NCBI RefSeq assembly: GCF_000325665.1
Contig: NC_019908.1
Span: 1,364,001 to 1,428,000 of the forward strand
Reading direction: 5' to 3'
Length of the DNA: 64,000 nt
Source of the DNA: Brachyspira pilosicoli P43/6/78
GTDB taxonomy: Bacteria > Spirochaetota > Brachyspiria > Brachyspirales > Brachyspiraceae
A program made the position numbers and the translations under genes. Below the pieces are notes generated by a model that ran no database searches, was not told the DNA's origin, and saw nothing but the letters and a program-made list of their open reading frames with translations. The stretch's first letter is position 1, and each line of letters begins with the position of its first letter. Of the stretch, positions 8,543 to 16,745 are shown one piece after another.

Positions 8543-9829
8543 ATGTCAGATGAATTAAAGACAAAAGCATTAGAATATCATTCAAAAGAAAAAGCAGGCA
8601 AAATAGAAGTTATAGCAACAAAGCCTTGTAAAACTGCTGATGACTTATCTTTAGCATATACTCCGGGAGTGGCAAAGCCTGTACTTGAAATAGCAGAAAA
8701 TCCAAATGATGCTTATAAATATACTTCTAAAGGGAATTTAGTAGCTGTTATATCAAATGGAACTGCAATACTTGGTTTGGGGGACAGAGGTGCTTTAGCT
8801 TCAAAACCTGTTATGGAAGGAAAGGGTATATTATTTAAACGCTTTGCTGATATTGATGTTTTTGATATAGAGATAAATGAAAAGAATCCTGATAAAATCA
8901 TAGAAATAGTAAAAGCATTAGAGCCTACATTTGGAGGAATTAACCTTGAAGATATAAAAGCTCCTGAATGTTTCAAAATAGAAAAAACTCTAATAGAAAA
9001 ATGCGATATACCTGTATTTCATGATGACCAACACGGAACTGCTATAATATGTTCTGCTGCTTTGATTAATGCTTTGGAAATCGCAAATATAGACAAAAAA
9101 AATGCCAAGATAGTATTTAACGGTGCCGGTTCTGCGGGCATTTCTTGTGCTAAAATGTTTGTAGCATTAGGGGTTCCTAGAGAAAATATAATTATGTGCG
9201 ACAGTAAAGGTGTTATCACTAAAGAGAGAATAGAATCTGTTACTGAAGAGAAAAGAGAGTTTGCAACAGATTTAAAAGTAAAAAATCTTGAAGAAGCTAT
9301 GAAAGGGGCTAATGTATTTGCTGGGCTTTCTGTTGCTGATTGTGTTAGTGAGGATATGGTTAAATCTATGGCTAAAAACCCTATAATATTTGCTATGGCT
9401 AACCCTAACCCTGAAATACAATACGAGAAGGCTATAGCTATAAGAGATGATTTAATTATGGCTACAGGAAGAAGTGATTATCCTAATCAGATTAACAACG
9501 TGTTAGGTTTTCCTTTTATATTCAGAGGTGCTTTAGATGTGAAGGCAAAAGCTATATCAGAAAAAATGAAAATGGCGGCTTCATTAGCATTGGCTGCCCT
9601 TGCTAAAGAAAAAGTTCCTGAAGAAGTTTTCAAAGCTTATGGAAACAAGACTTTTGAGTTTGGCAAAAATTATATAGTGCCAAAACCTTTTGACCCTAGG
9701 GTTATTGAATGGGTATCTCCTGCTGTTGCTAAGGCTGCTTGTGATGAGGGGCTTGCTAGAGAGCCTATCACAGATTTTGAAAAATATAAGGCTTCTCTAA
9801 AAGATAGAATGAAAAAATATTGGAATTAA
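8543..9829 (+). CDS. Malic enzyme (oxaloacetate-decarboxylating malate dehydrogenase)
   Basis: This 428-residue protein should convert malate to pyruvate and CO2 with reduction of NAD(P). It is the short bacterial form without a phosphotransacetylase domain. Recognisable features include SLAYTPGVAKPVLEIAE near residue 35, GNGTAILGLGDRGA near 73, the acidic metal-binding region GINLEDIKAPECF near 135, FHDDQHGTA near 155 and the Rossmann motif GAGSAGISCAKM near 190. An AGGAAA site precedes the ATG. It is monocistronic, ending at a strong hairpin. Whether NAD or NADP is preferred cannot be read reliably. Confidence 0.92.
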   Translation: MSDELKTKALEYHSKEKAGKIEVIATKPCKTADDLSLAYTPGVAKPVLEIAENPNDAYKYTSKGNLVAVISNGTAILGLGDRGALASKPVMEGKGILFKRFADIDVFDIEINEKNPDKIIEIVKALEPTFGGINLEDIKAPECFKIEKTLIEKCDIPVFHDDQHGTAIICSAALINALEIANIDKKNAKIVFNGAGSAGISCAKMFVALGVPRENIIMCDSKGVITKERIESVTEEKREFATDLKVKNLEEAMKGANVFAGLSVADCVSEDMVKSMAKNPIIFAMANPNPEIQYEKAIAIRDDLIMATGRSDYPNQINNVLGFPFIFRGALDVKAKAISEKMKMAASLALAALAKEKVPEEVFKAYGNKTFEFGKNYIVPKPFDPRVIEWVSPAVAKAACDEGLAREPITDFEKYKASLKDRMKKYWN

Positions 9830-9854
9830 TAAAAATATATTAATAAATGCAAAT

Positions 9855-9895
9855 AAAAAAGAGAATTTATTTTTTATTATAAATTCTCTTTTTTT
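9855..9895. terminator. Bidirectional intrinsic terminator
   Basis: GAGAATTTA (9861-9869) pairs with its complement at 9880-9888. Flanking A6 and T7 runs extend the stem and provide U-tracts in both directions. It separates the malic enzyme gene (+) from the gene at 9919 (-). Confidence 0.75.
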
Positions 9896-9918
9896 ATTTT
9901 TTCTTTATTTATTCTTAA

Positions 9919-10314
9919 TTATTTACTATCTTTTATTGCTCTGTATTTTGCTAAAAACTCATTTGATACATTTTGTAATTCTTTTGCATATTCAATATTT
10001 AAATTCATTGAATTATTAATTATCTCACTATCTGGATTTTCTTTAAGCATTTCTAAACGCATTTTTGTTTTTTCTGTATTTATTTTTTGTTTTAATTCAG
10101 AAATCTTTGGCTGATATTCAGTTTTTAATTTTGTTATTTCAGCTAATTGCTCTTTAGTGAGAGAAGCAGAATTATAAATAAAATATCCATAATTATAAGT
10201 TTCACCATCACAATAAGAATAATTATTAGCTTTGTTATAAGAAGAATTATTCTTAGCAAAAGCAGGTACTGATAAAATTGATACGATAAAAATAATGCTT
10301 AAAATGTGTTTCAT
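9919..10314 (-). CDS. Small periplasmic helical protein (Spy/CpxP-like, LTxxQ type)
   Basis: The start is set at the ATG at 10314 because GGAG lies 7 bases before it; an in-frame ATG four codons earlier contains that site. The product (131 residues) has a cleavable signal peptide ending near AFA. A short Tyr/Asn-rich segment follows, then one long amphipathic helix beginning SLTKEQLAEITKL, which resembles the LTxxQ motif of Spy, CpxP and zinc-resistance-associated proteins. These act as periplasmic chaperones or stress buffers. It is likely monocistronic. The assignment rests on one short motif and overall architecture. Confidence 0.6.
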   Translation of the reverse strand: MKHILSIIFIVSILSVPAFAKNNSSYNKANNYSYCDGETYNYGYFIYNSASLTKEQLAEITKLKTEYQPKISELKQKINTEKTKMRLEMLKENPDSEIINNSMNLNIEYAKELQNVSNEFLAKYRAIKDSK

Positions 10315-10391
10315 ATTTATCTCCATAAATATTATTTATATATTATTAGACGAGCTATTAAATATAAAAGTTCCCCAAAAAACAAATATTA

Positions 10392-11429
10392 TTAAGAGTT
10401 TAAAAAGTTTTTTATATATTTTGTCTGCTCATCATTTTTAAGTAAAAAAGTATCATGACCATAGTTTGATTTTAATTCATGAAACTCAGTATCAATATTA
10501 ATTTCTCTATAAGTTTTTACTATATCCTCAGACTGATAGCTCGGATAAAGCCAATCTGATACAAATGATATTACAAGAACTTTATCTATAGAGTGCTTCT
10601 TTATTTTTTTTATATCATCTCTCACATCAAATAAATCCATAGCCTTAGTAAGATACAAAAAACTATTAGCATCAAATCTCTCAGTAAACTTCTCCCCATT
10701 GTAATGCAAATAATTTTCTACTTCAAAAGAAGGAGTAAAATATTTTATAGCCTTTTTTCTTCTTCTTCCAAATTTCTTTCTCATATACTCTTCGCTCATA
10801 TATGTGATATGCCCAAGCATTCTAGCCAAAGCAAGTCCATTATCTGGAGTGGATATGCCGTAATATTTACCTCCATACCATTCTGAATCTTCTGTGATAG
10901 CCTGTCTTGATATTTCATTAAAAGCTATTTGCATAGGTGAATGACTCATACAGCTTGCTATAATGATTAATTTATCCATCATATTTGGGTATGATGCACT
11001 CCACTGCAAGACTTGCATTCCGCCCATAGAACCGCCTACAACAGCATAAAGCTTATTTATCTTCAAATAATCTATTAATAACTTTTGAGCCTTTACAATG
11101 TCTTTCATAGTAAAGCTTGGAAAATCTGTACCATAACACAAATTACTATTAGGTTTCTTTGATGAAGGACCAGTAGTACCGTAGCAGCCTCCAAGCACAT
11201 TTGAACATATTACAAAATATTTATCTGTGTCTATAGCTTTTTTCTTGCCAACAAAATTGCTCCACCAAGTTAGAACATCACTATCCCCTGTAAAAGCATG
11301 GCAAATTAATATGGCATTATCTTTTTTATCATTTAATTTACCATTTGTAGTGTAAGCTATTTTTAAATTATCTATAGCAGCAGAGTTTTCAAATTTAAAA
11401 GTTTTATTATAATTAAAATATTCTATCAT
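10392..11429 (-). CDS. metX: Homoserine O-acetyltransferase
   Basis: This enzyme should transfer an acetyl group from acetyl-CoA to homoserine, the activating step for methionine synthesis. The alpha/beta-hydrolase triad is visible: nucleophile Ser134 in GGSMGGMQ, an Asp in SDWLYPSYQ and a His near the C-terminus in YGHDTF. The N-terminal CHAFTGDSD segment and GGCYGTTGPSS near residue 80 are typical of MetX. I choose the ATG at 11429, preceded by AGGG at 10 bases; an in-frame TTG two codons upstream is possible. It lies 27 bases after metY, so the two are co-transcribed under the metY leader. Succinyl instead of acetyl specificity cannot be excluded from motifs alone. Confidence 0.92.
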   Translation of the reverse strand: MIEYFNYNKTFKFENSAAIDNLKIAYTTNGKLNDKKDNAILICHAFTGDSDVLTWWSNFVGKKKAIDTDKYFVICSNVLGGCYGTTGPSSKKPNSNLCYGTDFPSFTMKDIVKAQKLLIDYLKINKLYAVVGGSMGGMQVLQWSASYPNMMDKLIIIASCMSHSPMQIAFNEISRQAITEDSEWYGGKYYGISTPDNGLALARMLGHITYMSEEYMRKKFGRRRKKAIKYFTPSFEVENYLHYNGEKFTERFDANSFLYLTKAMDLFDVRDDIKKIKKHSIDKVLVISFVSDWLYPSYQSEDIVKTYREINIDTEFHELKSNYGHDTFLLKNDEQTKYIKNFLNS

Positions 11430-11456
11430 ACACAACTTACCCTATTTTTTGATTTA

Positions 11457-12755
11457 TTATTTACTTGCTATAGTTAAAGCCTCATCAAGATAATACAATA
11501 TATCATCTATATGCTCTATTCCTATAGAAAGCCTTATAAAGTTTTTGGTAATACCTGCATTTATTAACTCTTCTTCAGATAATTGAGAATGCGTTGTAGA
11601 AGCAGGGTGTGCAACCAAACTCTTAACATCTCCCACATTAACAAGATGAGAAAATAGTTTTATATTGTCTATAAACTTAACAGCAGCATCATATCCGCCC
11701 TTTATGCCAAATACAACCATTCCGCCAAACTTATCATCTTTCAAATATTTTTTAGCTACATTGTAAGAAGCATCATTTTTAAGACCAGGATACCTCACCC
11801 ACTCAACCCTATCATCTTTCTCTAAAAACTCAGCAACCTTCATAGCATTAAATGAATGCCTATCCATTCTCAAAGGCAAAGACTCCATTCCCTGAATAAA
11901 TACCCAAGAATTATCAGGCGACAAACAAGCTCCTAAGTTTCTTAAAGGCACAGTTCTAAATCTCATAGTAAAAGCAATATCTCTTAACTCATCAGGCAAA
12001 TCATAAGCCCATTTTAATCCATGATAATTAGCATCAGGCTGAGTAAACAAAGTAAACTTATCATCTTTCCAATTAAACTTACCAGCATCAGTAACTGCCC
12101 CTCCAACACTGCTTCCATGCCCGCCAATCCATTTGGTAAGAGAGTTAATTACTATATCAGCTCCATAATTTATAGTTTGAAGTAGATAAGGTGTTGTAAA
12201 AGTACCATCTACTATTAGTGGTATGTTGTTATTATGGGCTATTTTTGCTACTTCTTCTATATCTGTAAAATCTAATGAAGGGTTTGATATTGTTTCTATA
12301 TATATTGCTTTTGTTTTTTTAGTAATTGCATTTTCAAAGTTTTTTGGGTCTTTGGCATCAACAAAGTTTGTGTTAATACCAAATTTTGGAAGAATGGCAG
12401 CAAATTGTGAATATGTACCTCCATACAAACTAAAAGATGATAATATTTCATCACCAGCCTCGCATATAGTAATCATAGTATTAAATATAGCACTAGTTCC
12501 AGAAGATACCGCTATAGAAGATTTGCCGTTTTCCATTGCTGTAATTCTCTTTTCTAATACGTCTGTAGTAGGGTCGCCTAATCTTGTGTAAATATAGCCT
12601 AACTCTTTTAAGTCAAATAAATCAGCAGCATGTTTAGAGTTTTTAAACATATAAGATGTTGTTTTATATATAGGTACACCTCTGCTTCCAAACACATCAT
12701 TATTCTCTTGTCCTGCATGAACAGATAAAGTTTCAAATTTTAATTGTCTTGACAT
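11457..12755 (-). CDS. metY: O-acetylhomoserine sulfhydrylase (O-acetylhomoserine aminocarboxypropyltransferase)
   Basis: This PLP enzyme of the Cys/Met metabolism family should make homocysteine directly from O-acetylhomoserine and sulfide. It has 432 residues, longer than cystathionine synthases (about 380), as expected for MetY. The PLP-binding lysine is Lys208 in NSLTKWIGGHG; SSGTSAIFN near residue 84 and FVDAKDP near 131 also fit. A GGAG site precedes the ATG by 6 bases. It is the first gene of the metY-metX operon, behind a Met-rich leader peptide and attenuator (12781-12981). The partner MetX supplies its substrate. Confidence 0.93.
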   Translation of the reverse strand: MSRQLKFETLSVHAGQENNDVFGSRGVPIYKTTSYMFKNSKHAADLFDLKELGYIYTRLGDPTTDVLEKRITAMENGKSSIAVSSGTSAIFNTMITICEAGDEILSSFSLYGGTYSQFAAILPKFGINTNFVDAKDPKNFENAITKKTKAIYIETISNPSLDFTDIEEVAKIAHNNNIPLIVDGTFTTPYLLQTINYGADIVINSLTKWIGGHGSSVGGAVTDAGKFNWKDDKFTLFTQPDANYHGLKWAYDLPDELRDIAFTMRFRTVPLRNLGACLSPDNSWVFIQGMESLPLRMDRHSFNAMKVAEFLEKDDRVEWVRYPGLKNDASYNVAKKYLKDDKFGGMVVFGIKGGYDAAVKFIDNIKLFSHLVNVGDVKSLVAHPASTTHSQLSEEELINAGITKNFIRLSIGIEHIDDILYYLDEALTIASK

Positions 12756-12780
12756 ATAAACTCCTAAATATTTAAATTTA

Positions 12781-12813
12781 AAAATAAAAAAGCCGCCAAA
12801 AAATTTGACGGCT
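12781..12813 (-). terminator. Attenuator terminator in the metY leader
   Basis: On the minus strand a 10-bp GC-rich stem (AGCCGTCAAA paired to TTTGGCGGCT, one G-U pair) with a 3-base loop is followed by T6-A-T5. It sits before, not after, the metY start codon, so it must be conditional. Its 5' arm (12807-12814) is also complementary over 7 bases to 12848-12854 (ACGGCTG), which would form an antiterminator. Confidence 0.8.
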
Positions 12814-12842
12814 GTAATTTTACAAAATTAATATTTATTATA

Positions 12843-12911
12843 CTATGCAGCCGTAATGATTTTTTGCATTTGCATGAGGCAAAGCATGTTCATAATAACT
12901 GCATTATTCAT
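12843..12911 (-). CDS. Methionine-rich leader peptide of the metYX operon
   Basis: A 22-residue open reading frame, MNNAVIMNMLCLMQMQKIITAA, has methionines at 1, 7, 9, 13 and 15 and a cysteine at 11. It lies about 34 bases downstream of the predicted transcription start and 31 bases upstream of the terminator hairpin. Its last codons (ACG GCT GCA) form the 5' strand of the antiterminator, and its fourth codon region contains ATGCAG, complementary to CTGCAT at its end. This is the four-segment logic of trp/his-type attenuators. No Shine-Dalgarno sequence is visible before either ATG, which is the main weakness. Confidence 0.65.
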   Translation of the reverse strand: MNNAVIMNMLCLMQMQKIITAA

Positions 12912-12952
12912 AATATTTTACATTTATTCAAAATTTTATATTTTATTTATAT

Positions 12953-12981
12953 GTTATATATAAAAAATATATTGTTGTCAA
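12953..12981 (-). promoter_or_regulatory. Sigma-70 promoter of the metYX operon
   Basis: Minus strand TTGACA (12976-12981), 17-base spacer, TATAAC (12953-12958). The predicted mRNA begins near 12945, giving a leader of about 190 bases before metY. Confidence 0.7.
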
Positions 12982-13042
12982 TAGTAATTATTAAAACTTT
13001 TATAAAATTATTCGTATATTTTTTAAAAGCTTAATAATAGTA

Positions 13043-13071
13043 TTGAAATTGGTATATGCTTGATATATAAT
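13043..13071 (+). promoter_or_regulatory. Sigma-70 promoter of the 13.1-15.3 kb operon
   Basis: TTGAAA (13043-13048), 17-base spacer, TATAAT (13066-13071), 34 bases before the small gene at 13106. Confidence 0.65.
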
Positions 13072-13105
13072 ATACACTAATAATAAATTAAAAGGTATTT
13101 TAAAA

Positions 13106-13225
13106 ATGAATATTTTAAGAAAAATGATATTTATTTTTGGATTGTTATTAGCCTTAATTTCAATAGGTACAATAACAAGTTATGAAAAAAATCAAAAAGA
13201 TAAAGTTATAGGAAAAGACTACTAA
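13106..13225 (+). CDS. Small single-span membrane protein (39 residues)
   Basis: The reading frame starts at an ATG 10 bases after AAAAGG and encodes a short basic N-terminus, one hydrophobic segment (about residues 7-25) and a charged tail rich in Lys and Asp. It sits between a consensus promoter and the next gene, only 4 bases upstream of the ATG at 13230, so it is almost certainly the first gene of that operon. I do not recognise a family. Its position suggests either a small envelope protein or a translational leader for the downstream gene. Confidence 0.55.
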   Translation: MNILRKMIFIFGLLLALISIGTITSYEKNQKDKVIGKDY

Positions 13226-13229
13226 TTAT

Positions 13230-14369
13230 ATGTTCAAATATAAAATTATTTCATTACTATTTTTATTAACATTATTTAATTCTAATTTATATAGTGTAAA
13301 AGTAACTGTGCTTCCATTTTTAAGCAAAGATAAAGAATGGGTAGAAAAATATATGGTAGATGACGGAATGCCCAGAGCTTTTGAAATATCTTTGAGAAAT
13401 ACGCATATGTTTGATGTAAGCGATTATGATTTGCTTATTTCATATTTTGAGTCATATGATAATGTTATGGATTATAAAGCATTATCTACAAATATAACTG
13501 TGGCTAGCGATTTTGTTAAAGATACTTTTGAATCTGATTATTTAATCACTGGTGAAGTTCTTGATTTTAATCTCAAACAAGGCGGAAAAGATACGGCTAA
13601 TGTAGAGTTTAAGGTTAATCTTATAGATATAAATACTGCCAAAACAGTAAAAACTTTTACTAATTCTGCTAGTTATGTACTTCCTGGAAACAGTGTTGTA
13701 TATAATTCTGAAGATGCTTTATTTTATGAAAGTGCATTAGGTTGGGCTACTATTTTAGCTTTTAATAATATAGCTAATGAAATATCAGAATTTTTAGAAA
13801 TACCTCCTCTAATTGGAACTGTAACAAGAATAGAAGACAATAAAATATTTATAAACTTAGGAAAAAGAAACAATATAAAGATAGGAGATGAGTTTGGAAT
13901 ATATAGTGTAGAAAAATATTTGGATTTGCCTCCTAACAATGAATATCTTATAAATAAAATTAATGAAAGAAAACAAAGCTCTCTAACTAATGGAATATTA
14001 ACAAATAATATAGACCCAAATAACTTTGTAGTACACAATAATACTAATTCATATACTGCTACTAATCAATCATCAAATAATAATAATAATAATAATAATA
14101 AAAGTAATATATCTAAACAATATAATAACTCTAATAATGCTTCTTCTTCTGTTTATAGACAAACAAGAGAAAATGCTAATGGAGATTTTTGGTATACAAG
14201 TGAAATGCTTTATATATATAGATATTATAAAACTAGAAAAACATTAGTAACAAAAGCAAAAGTTATAGAATTATATGATAATTATGCTATATTAGAAAAT
14301 AAAAGCAATGCAAAAATAGAGCTGCTTATGGAAGTAAAAATTAATGAAGAAAAGGATAAGAACTTATGA
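13230..14369 (+). CDS. Exported protein with CsgG/FlgT-like regions and a poly-Asn tract
   Basis: This 379-residue protein has an N-terminal signal peptide (about 1-22). A region from 23 to 180 (VTVLPF..., then DYLITGEVLDFNLKQ) resembles the CsgG/TolB-N type lipoprotein fold used by several envelope assembly proteins. IGTVTRIEDNKIFINLGKRNNIKIGDEFGIY (about 191-221), shown here only as its outline IGTV...NLG...GD.FGIY, resembles the FlgT C-terminal domain. An (AAT)8 tract encodes a run of eight asparagines near 283-290. The stop overlaps the next start as ATGA, implying translational coupling. Function is not known; an envelope or motor-associated role is a guess. Confidence 0.6.
   Translation: MFKYKIISLLFLLTLFNSNLYSVKVTVLPFLSKDKEWVEKYMVDDGMPRAFEISLRNTHMFDVSDYDLLISYFESYDNVMDYKALSTNITVASDFVKDTFESDYLITGEVLDFNLKQGGKDTANVEFKVNLIDINTAKTVKTFTNSASYVLPGNSVVYNSEDALFYESALGWATILAFNNIANEISEFLEIPPLIGTVTRIEDNKIFINLGKRNNIKIGDEFGIYSVEKYLDLPPNNEYLINKINERKQSSLTNGILTNNIDPNNFVVHNNTNSYTATNQSSNNNNNNNNKSNISKQYNNSNNASSSVYRQTRENANGDFWYTSEMLYIYRYYKTRKTLVTKAKVIELYDNYAILENKSNAKIELLMEVKINEEKDKNL
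14076..14101 (+). repeat. (AAT)8 trinucleotide microsatellite inside a coding region
   Basis: Eight perfect AAT units plus AA, in frame with the host gene, encoding Asn. Length change by whole units would alter protein length without shifting the frame. Confidence 0.85.
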
Positions 14370-15349
14370 TAATAAAACAAAATGTTATTTTTAACAAGAC
14401 AGATAAAAAGGACTATTATATCTATATAGATAAAAAAAATAATAGAGGTATATTTACTCCATATTTCAAAGGTTCTTATAATAGTTTCTTCTATGATTTT
14501 AGTCTTGATAAATGCAGAATATTTCATAAGAATGCTAAATCTTATTCTATACTAGATTTATCTCTAGACGGTAAAAAAATAATAACTATATCTGTAGATA
14601 ATGTTAATAGTTCAAACAATACATTAAAAATTGTAGAGATAGGTACTAATAAAGTATTTTTGGAATTATCTGGAATGTATGTTTATGAGGCATATTTTAC
14701 TGCTAATCCTAAATTAATAATATGCAGAGCTAAAGAATTTAATAGAACTAATGTTTTTTTATATAACATAGAAGAGAAAAAAATAGTATACAGCTTAAAA
14801 GAAAATACATTTATATCTGATGGAGCTTTTGATGAAAAAAGAGTAATGTTTACATATCCATCTGCTATAAATAATAAAATATTATATCAAGTGAATGTGC
14901 TTACTTTAAATGACGGTAAAATACAATTAGAAAACCCAAATATGAAGATAAGCAGTATATATTCTGTAGGAAAAGACTTTGTATTAATGGAATCAAATAA
15001 ATCAATAGCATTCTATAGCAATAAAAAAATTGTATGGAAAGTAGAATTATCATCTGTATTTAGCTGTGAATATGATGGCGGAATATTTTATTTGGATAAA
15101 AAAATATATTTTGACAATCCGGCTATATCAAAAGATAATATGGAAAATGATAAAAATCTTAAAGAGAGTATGATACTTTATAGAATTGATATAGACACAG
15201 GTAATATAGAATATTTGCTTCTTCCTGTGAATATACAATATAAAAGATTTACTACTATGTTTGGAACTAAAATTATAGATACTACAGGAAATATATTAGA
15301 TATAAGAAGCGGAAAAACATTAACTTTCCCATTAAAGTTATATAAATAA
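14366..15349 (+). CDS. Hypothetical beta-propeller-like protein
   Basis: This 327-residue protein is translationally coupled to the gene upstream through an ATGA overlap. It has no signal peptide or membrane segment. The sequence is made of repeating beta-strand-like blocks with patterns such as SLDGKKIITISVD (about residue 67), NVFLYNIEEKK (about 130) and MILYRIDIDTGNIEYLLL (about 274), as in WD40- or TolB-type propellers reporting values. I do not recognise a named family. The pairing with an exported CsgG/FlgT-like protein is the only functional clue. Confidence 0.55.
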   Translation: MIIKQNVIFNKTDKKDYYIYIDKKNNRGIFTPYFKGSYNSFFYDFSLDKCRIFHKNAKSYSILDLSLDGKKIITISVDNVNSSNNTLKIVEIGTNKVFLELSGMYVYEAYFTANPKLIICRAKEFNRTNVFLYNIEEKKIVYSLKENTFISDGAFDEKRVMFTYPSAINNKILYQVNVLTLNDGKIQLENPNMKISSIYSVGKDFVLMESNKSIAFYSNKKIVWKVELSSVFSCEYDGGIFYLDKKIYFDNPAISKDNMENDKNLKESMILYRIDIDTGNIEYLLLPVNIQYKRFTTMFGTKIIDTTGNILDIRSGKTLTFPLKLYK

Positions 15350-15428
15350 TTGTAAATATTTATATTTTTATTATATTTGTATAGTATGTATAATTTTTAT
15401 ATTTAAATAAATTAATAGGAGTTTTAAT

Positions 15429-15953
15429 TTGTATAAATACATAATATTACTTTTAACAATATCTATTATATCTATATCTTGCAACGGCAAAGAGATAAAC
15501 AATATAATAGTACAAACAAATAAAGCTGATATATCAAATAATAATAATAGAGATGATATAAAAGTATCCACATCAAAATTAACCTCAAAAGAATATGAAG
15601 TGTTAATAAACAAAGGTACAGAGTTTCCATTTACAGGAGACCTTTTAGATGTAAAATCTGATGGTGTATATACTTGTAAACTATGCGGTAACTTACTATT
15701 TAAATCTGATGCTAAATTTAATTCAGGTACAGGTTGGCCTAGTTTTGATGATGCGGTTGCAGAAAACATAAAATTAGTAAAAGATGGGTGCCGAGTAGAA
15801 GTATCATGTGCAAAATGCGGAGGTCATTTAGGACATGTGTTTTACAATGAAGGCTTTACAGATAAACAAACTAGATATTGTATTAATTCTGTATCTTTAA
15901 ATTTTGTTAATAAGGCAGAATTTGAAGAAACTAATGATAGTACAAACAAATAA
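15429..15953 (+). CDS. msrB: Peptide-methionine (R)-S-oxide reductase, lipoprotein form
   Basis: This enzyme should reduce methionine-R-sulfoxide in proteins. It starts at a TTG, supported by AGGAG 8 bases upstream. The product (174 residues) has a lipoprotein signal with Cys18, so it acts outside the cytoplasm. The MsrB domain (about 60-165) has the two zinc CxxC pairs (CKLC and CAKC), GTGWPSF, GGHLGHVF and the catalytic Cys in TRYCINS. It lies 17 bases upstream of the msrA gene, and both products carry lipoprotein signals, forming an envelope methionine-repair pair. Confidence 0.92.
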   Translation: MYKYIILLLTISIISISCNGKEINNIIVQTNKADISNNNNRDDIKVSTSKLTSKEYEVLINKGTEFPFTGDLLDVKSDGVYTCKLCGNLLFKSDAKFNSGTGWPSFDDAVAENIKLVKDGCRVEVSCAKCGGHLGHVFYNEGFTDKQTRYCINSVSLNFVNKAEFEETNDSTNK

Positions 15954-15970
15954 TGAGGTAAAAACTATAT

Positions 15971-16577
15971 ATGAAAAAAATTGCATTAATAGCAGCTATT
16001 TCTATATTTTCTTTAATATCATGTAATGAAAAATTAAATAGCGAATCTTCAAATATTAAAGAAAATAAGGAGGAGACAAAAATGATTCCAGAAAATCTTA
16101 AATACGCATATTTTTCTTCCGGCTGTTTTTGGGGAACTGAATATTGGTTTGAAAAAGGCAAAGGAGTATATGAAGTTGTAAGCGGATATGCAGGAGGACA
16201 TAAAATAAACCCAACATATCAAGAAGTTTGCACAGGTCTTACAGGACATTTAGAAACAGTACAGGTTGCATATAACCCAGATGAAACTACTTATGAAGAT
16301 TTAGTTAAACTCTTCTTTGAAACTCATGACTTTACTCAAAAAAATGGTCAAGGTCCTGATATAGGCTCGCAATATTTGTCTGCTATTTTTTATCAAACAG
16401 AAGAAGAAAAAGAAATAGCTCAAAAATATATAGACATGCTAAAAGAAAAAAAATTATGATGTGGCAACAACTTTAAGAGAGTATAAAAACTTCTACCCAG
16501 CAGAAGCTTATCATCAAAACTATTATGAGAGAAAAGGCTCTATACCTTATTGCCATTTCTATAACAAAATATTTTAA
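15971..16577 (+). pseudogene. msrA: Peptide-methionine (S)-S-oxide reductase, frameshifted at an A8 run
   Basis: The N-terminal frame (15971-16459, 162 residues) has a lipoprotein signal with Cys18 and the MsrA catalytic motif SSGCFWGTEYWF. It also has GYAGGH and GHLETVQV. It stops right after eight A (16446-16453). The expected C-terminus (YDVATTL..., FYPAEAYHQNYY, and a final PYC) continues in the +1 frame to a TAA at 16575-16577. Removing one A restores a full MsrA. A strong second ribosome site, AAGGAGGAG (16067-16075), lies 8 bases before an in-frame ATG at 16082, the natural start of a cytoplasmic MsrA. The truncated form lacks the resolving-cysteine tail. It may be sequencing error, decay or slippage. 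Confidence 0.85.
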
Positions 16578-16639
16578 GTTTGTTTAAAAACTAAATTGAT
16601 AAATATTTATATTGTTTTAATTTTATTGTTTGTACAAGT

Positions 16640-16690
16640 TTTTTATTCAACTTTTTCCCGTAGCAAAAAGTTGCAAAAAGTACAAGTGTT
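16640..16690 (+). repeat. Intergenic repeat family A, short copy (A1)
   Basis: Core CAACTTTTTCCCG followed by an inverted AAAAAGTTG arm (16649-16673), then AAAAAGTACAAG. It shares its start and end with copies at 16746, 39188, 42801 and 43071. It occupies the convergent gap between msrA and the mgl operon. Confidence 0.6.
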
Positions 16691-16745
16691 TTTATTCTAT
16701 ATCTTAGAATACATATATAATACTTGTATTTTAACTAAATATGTA

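Noticed and set aside
12756-12950. SAM riboswitch or T-box upstream of metY
   Set aside because: I could not find conserved SAM-I/II/III core elements or a T-box sequence; the Met-rich frame with alternative hairpins explains the leader better.
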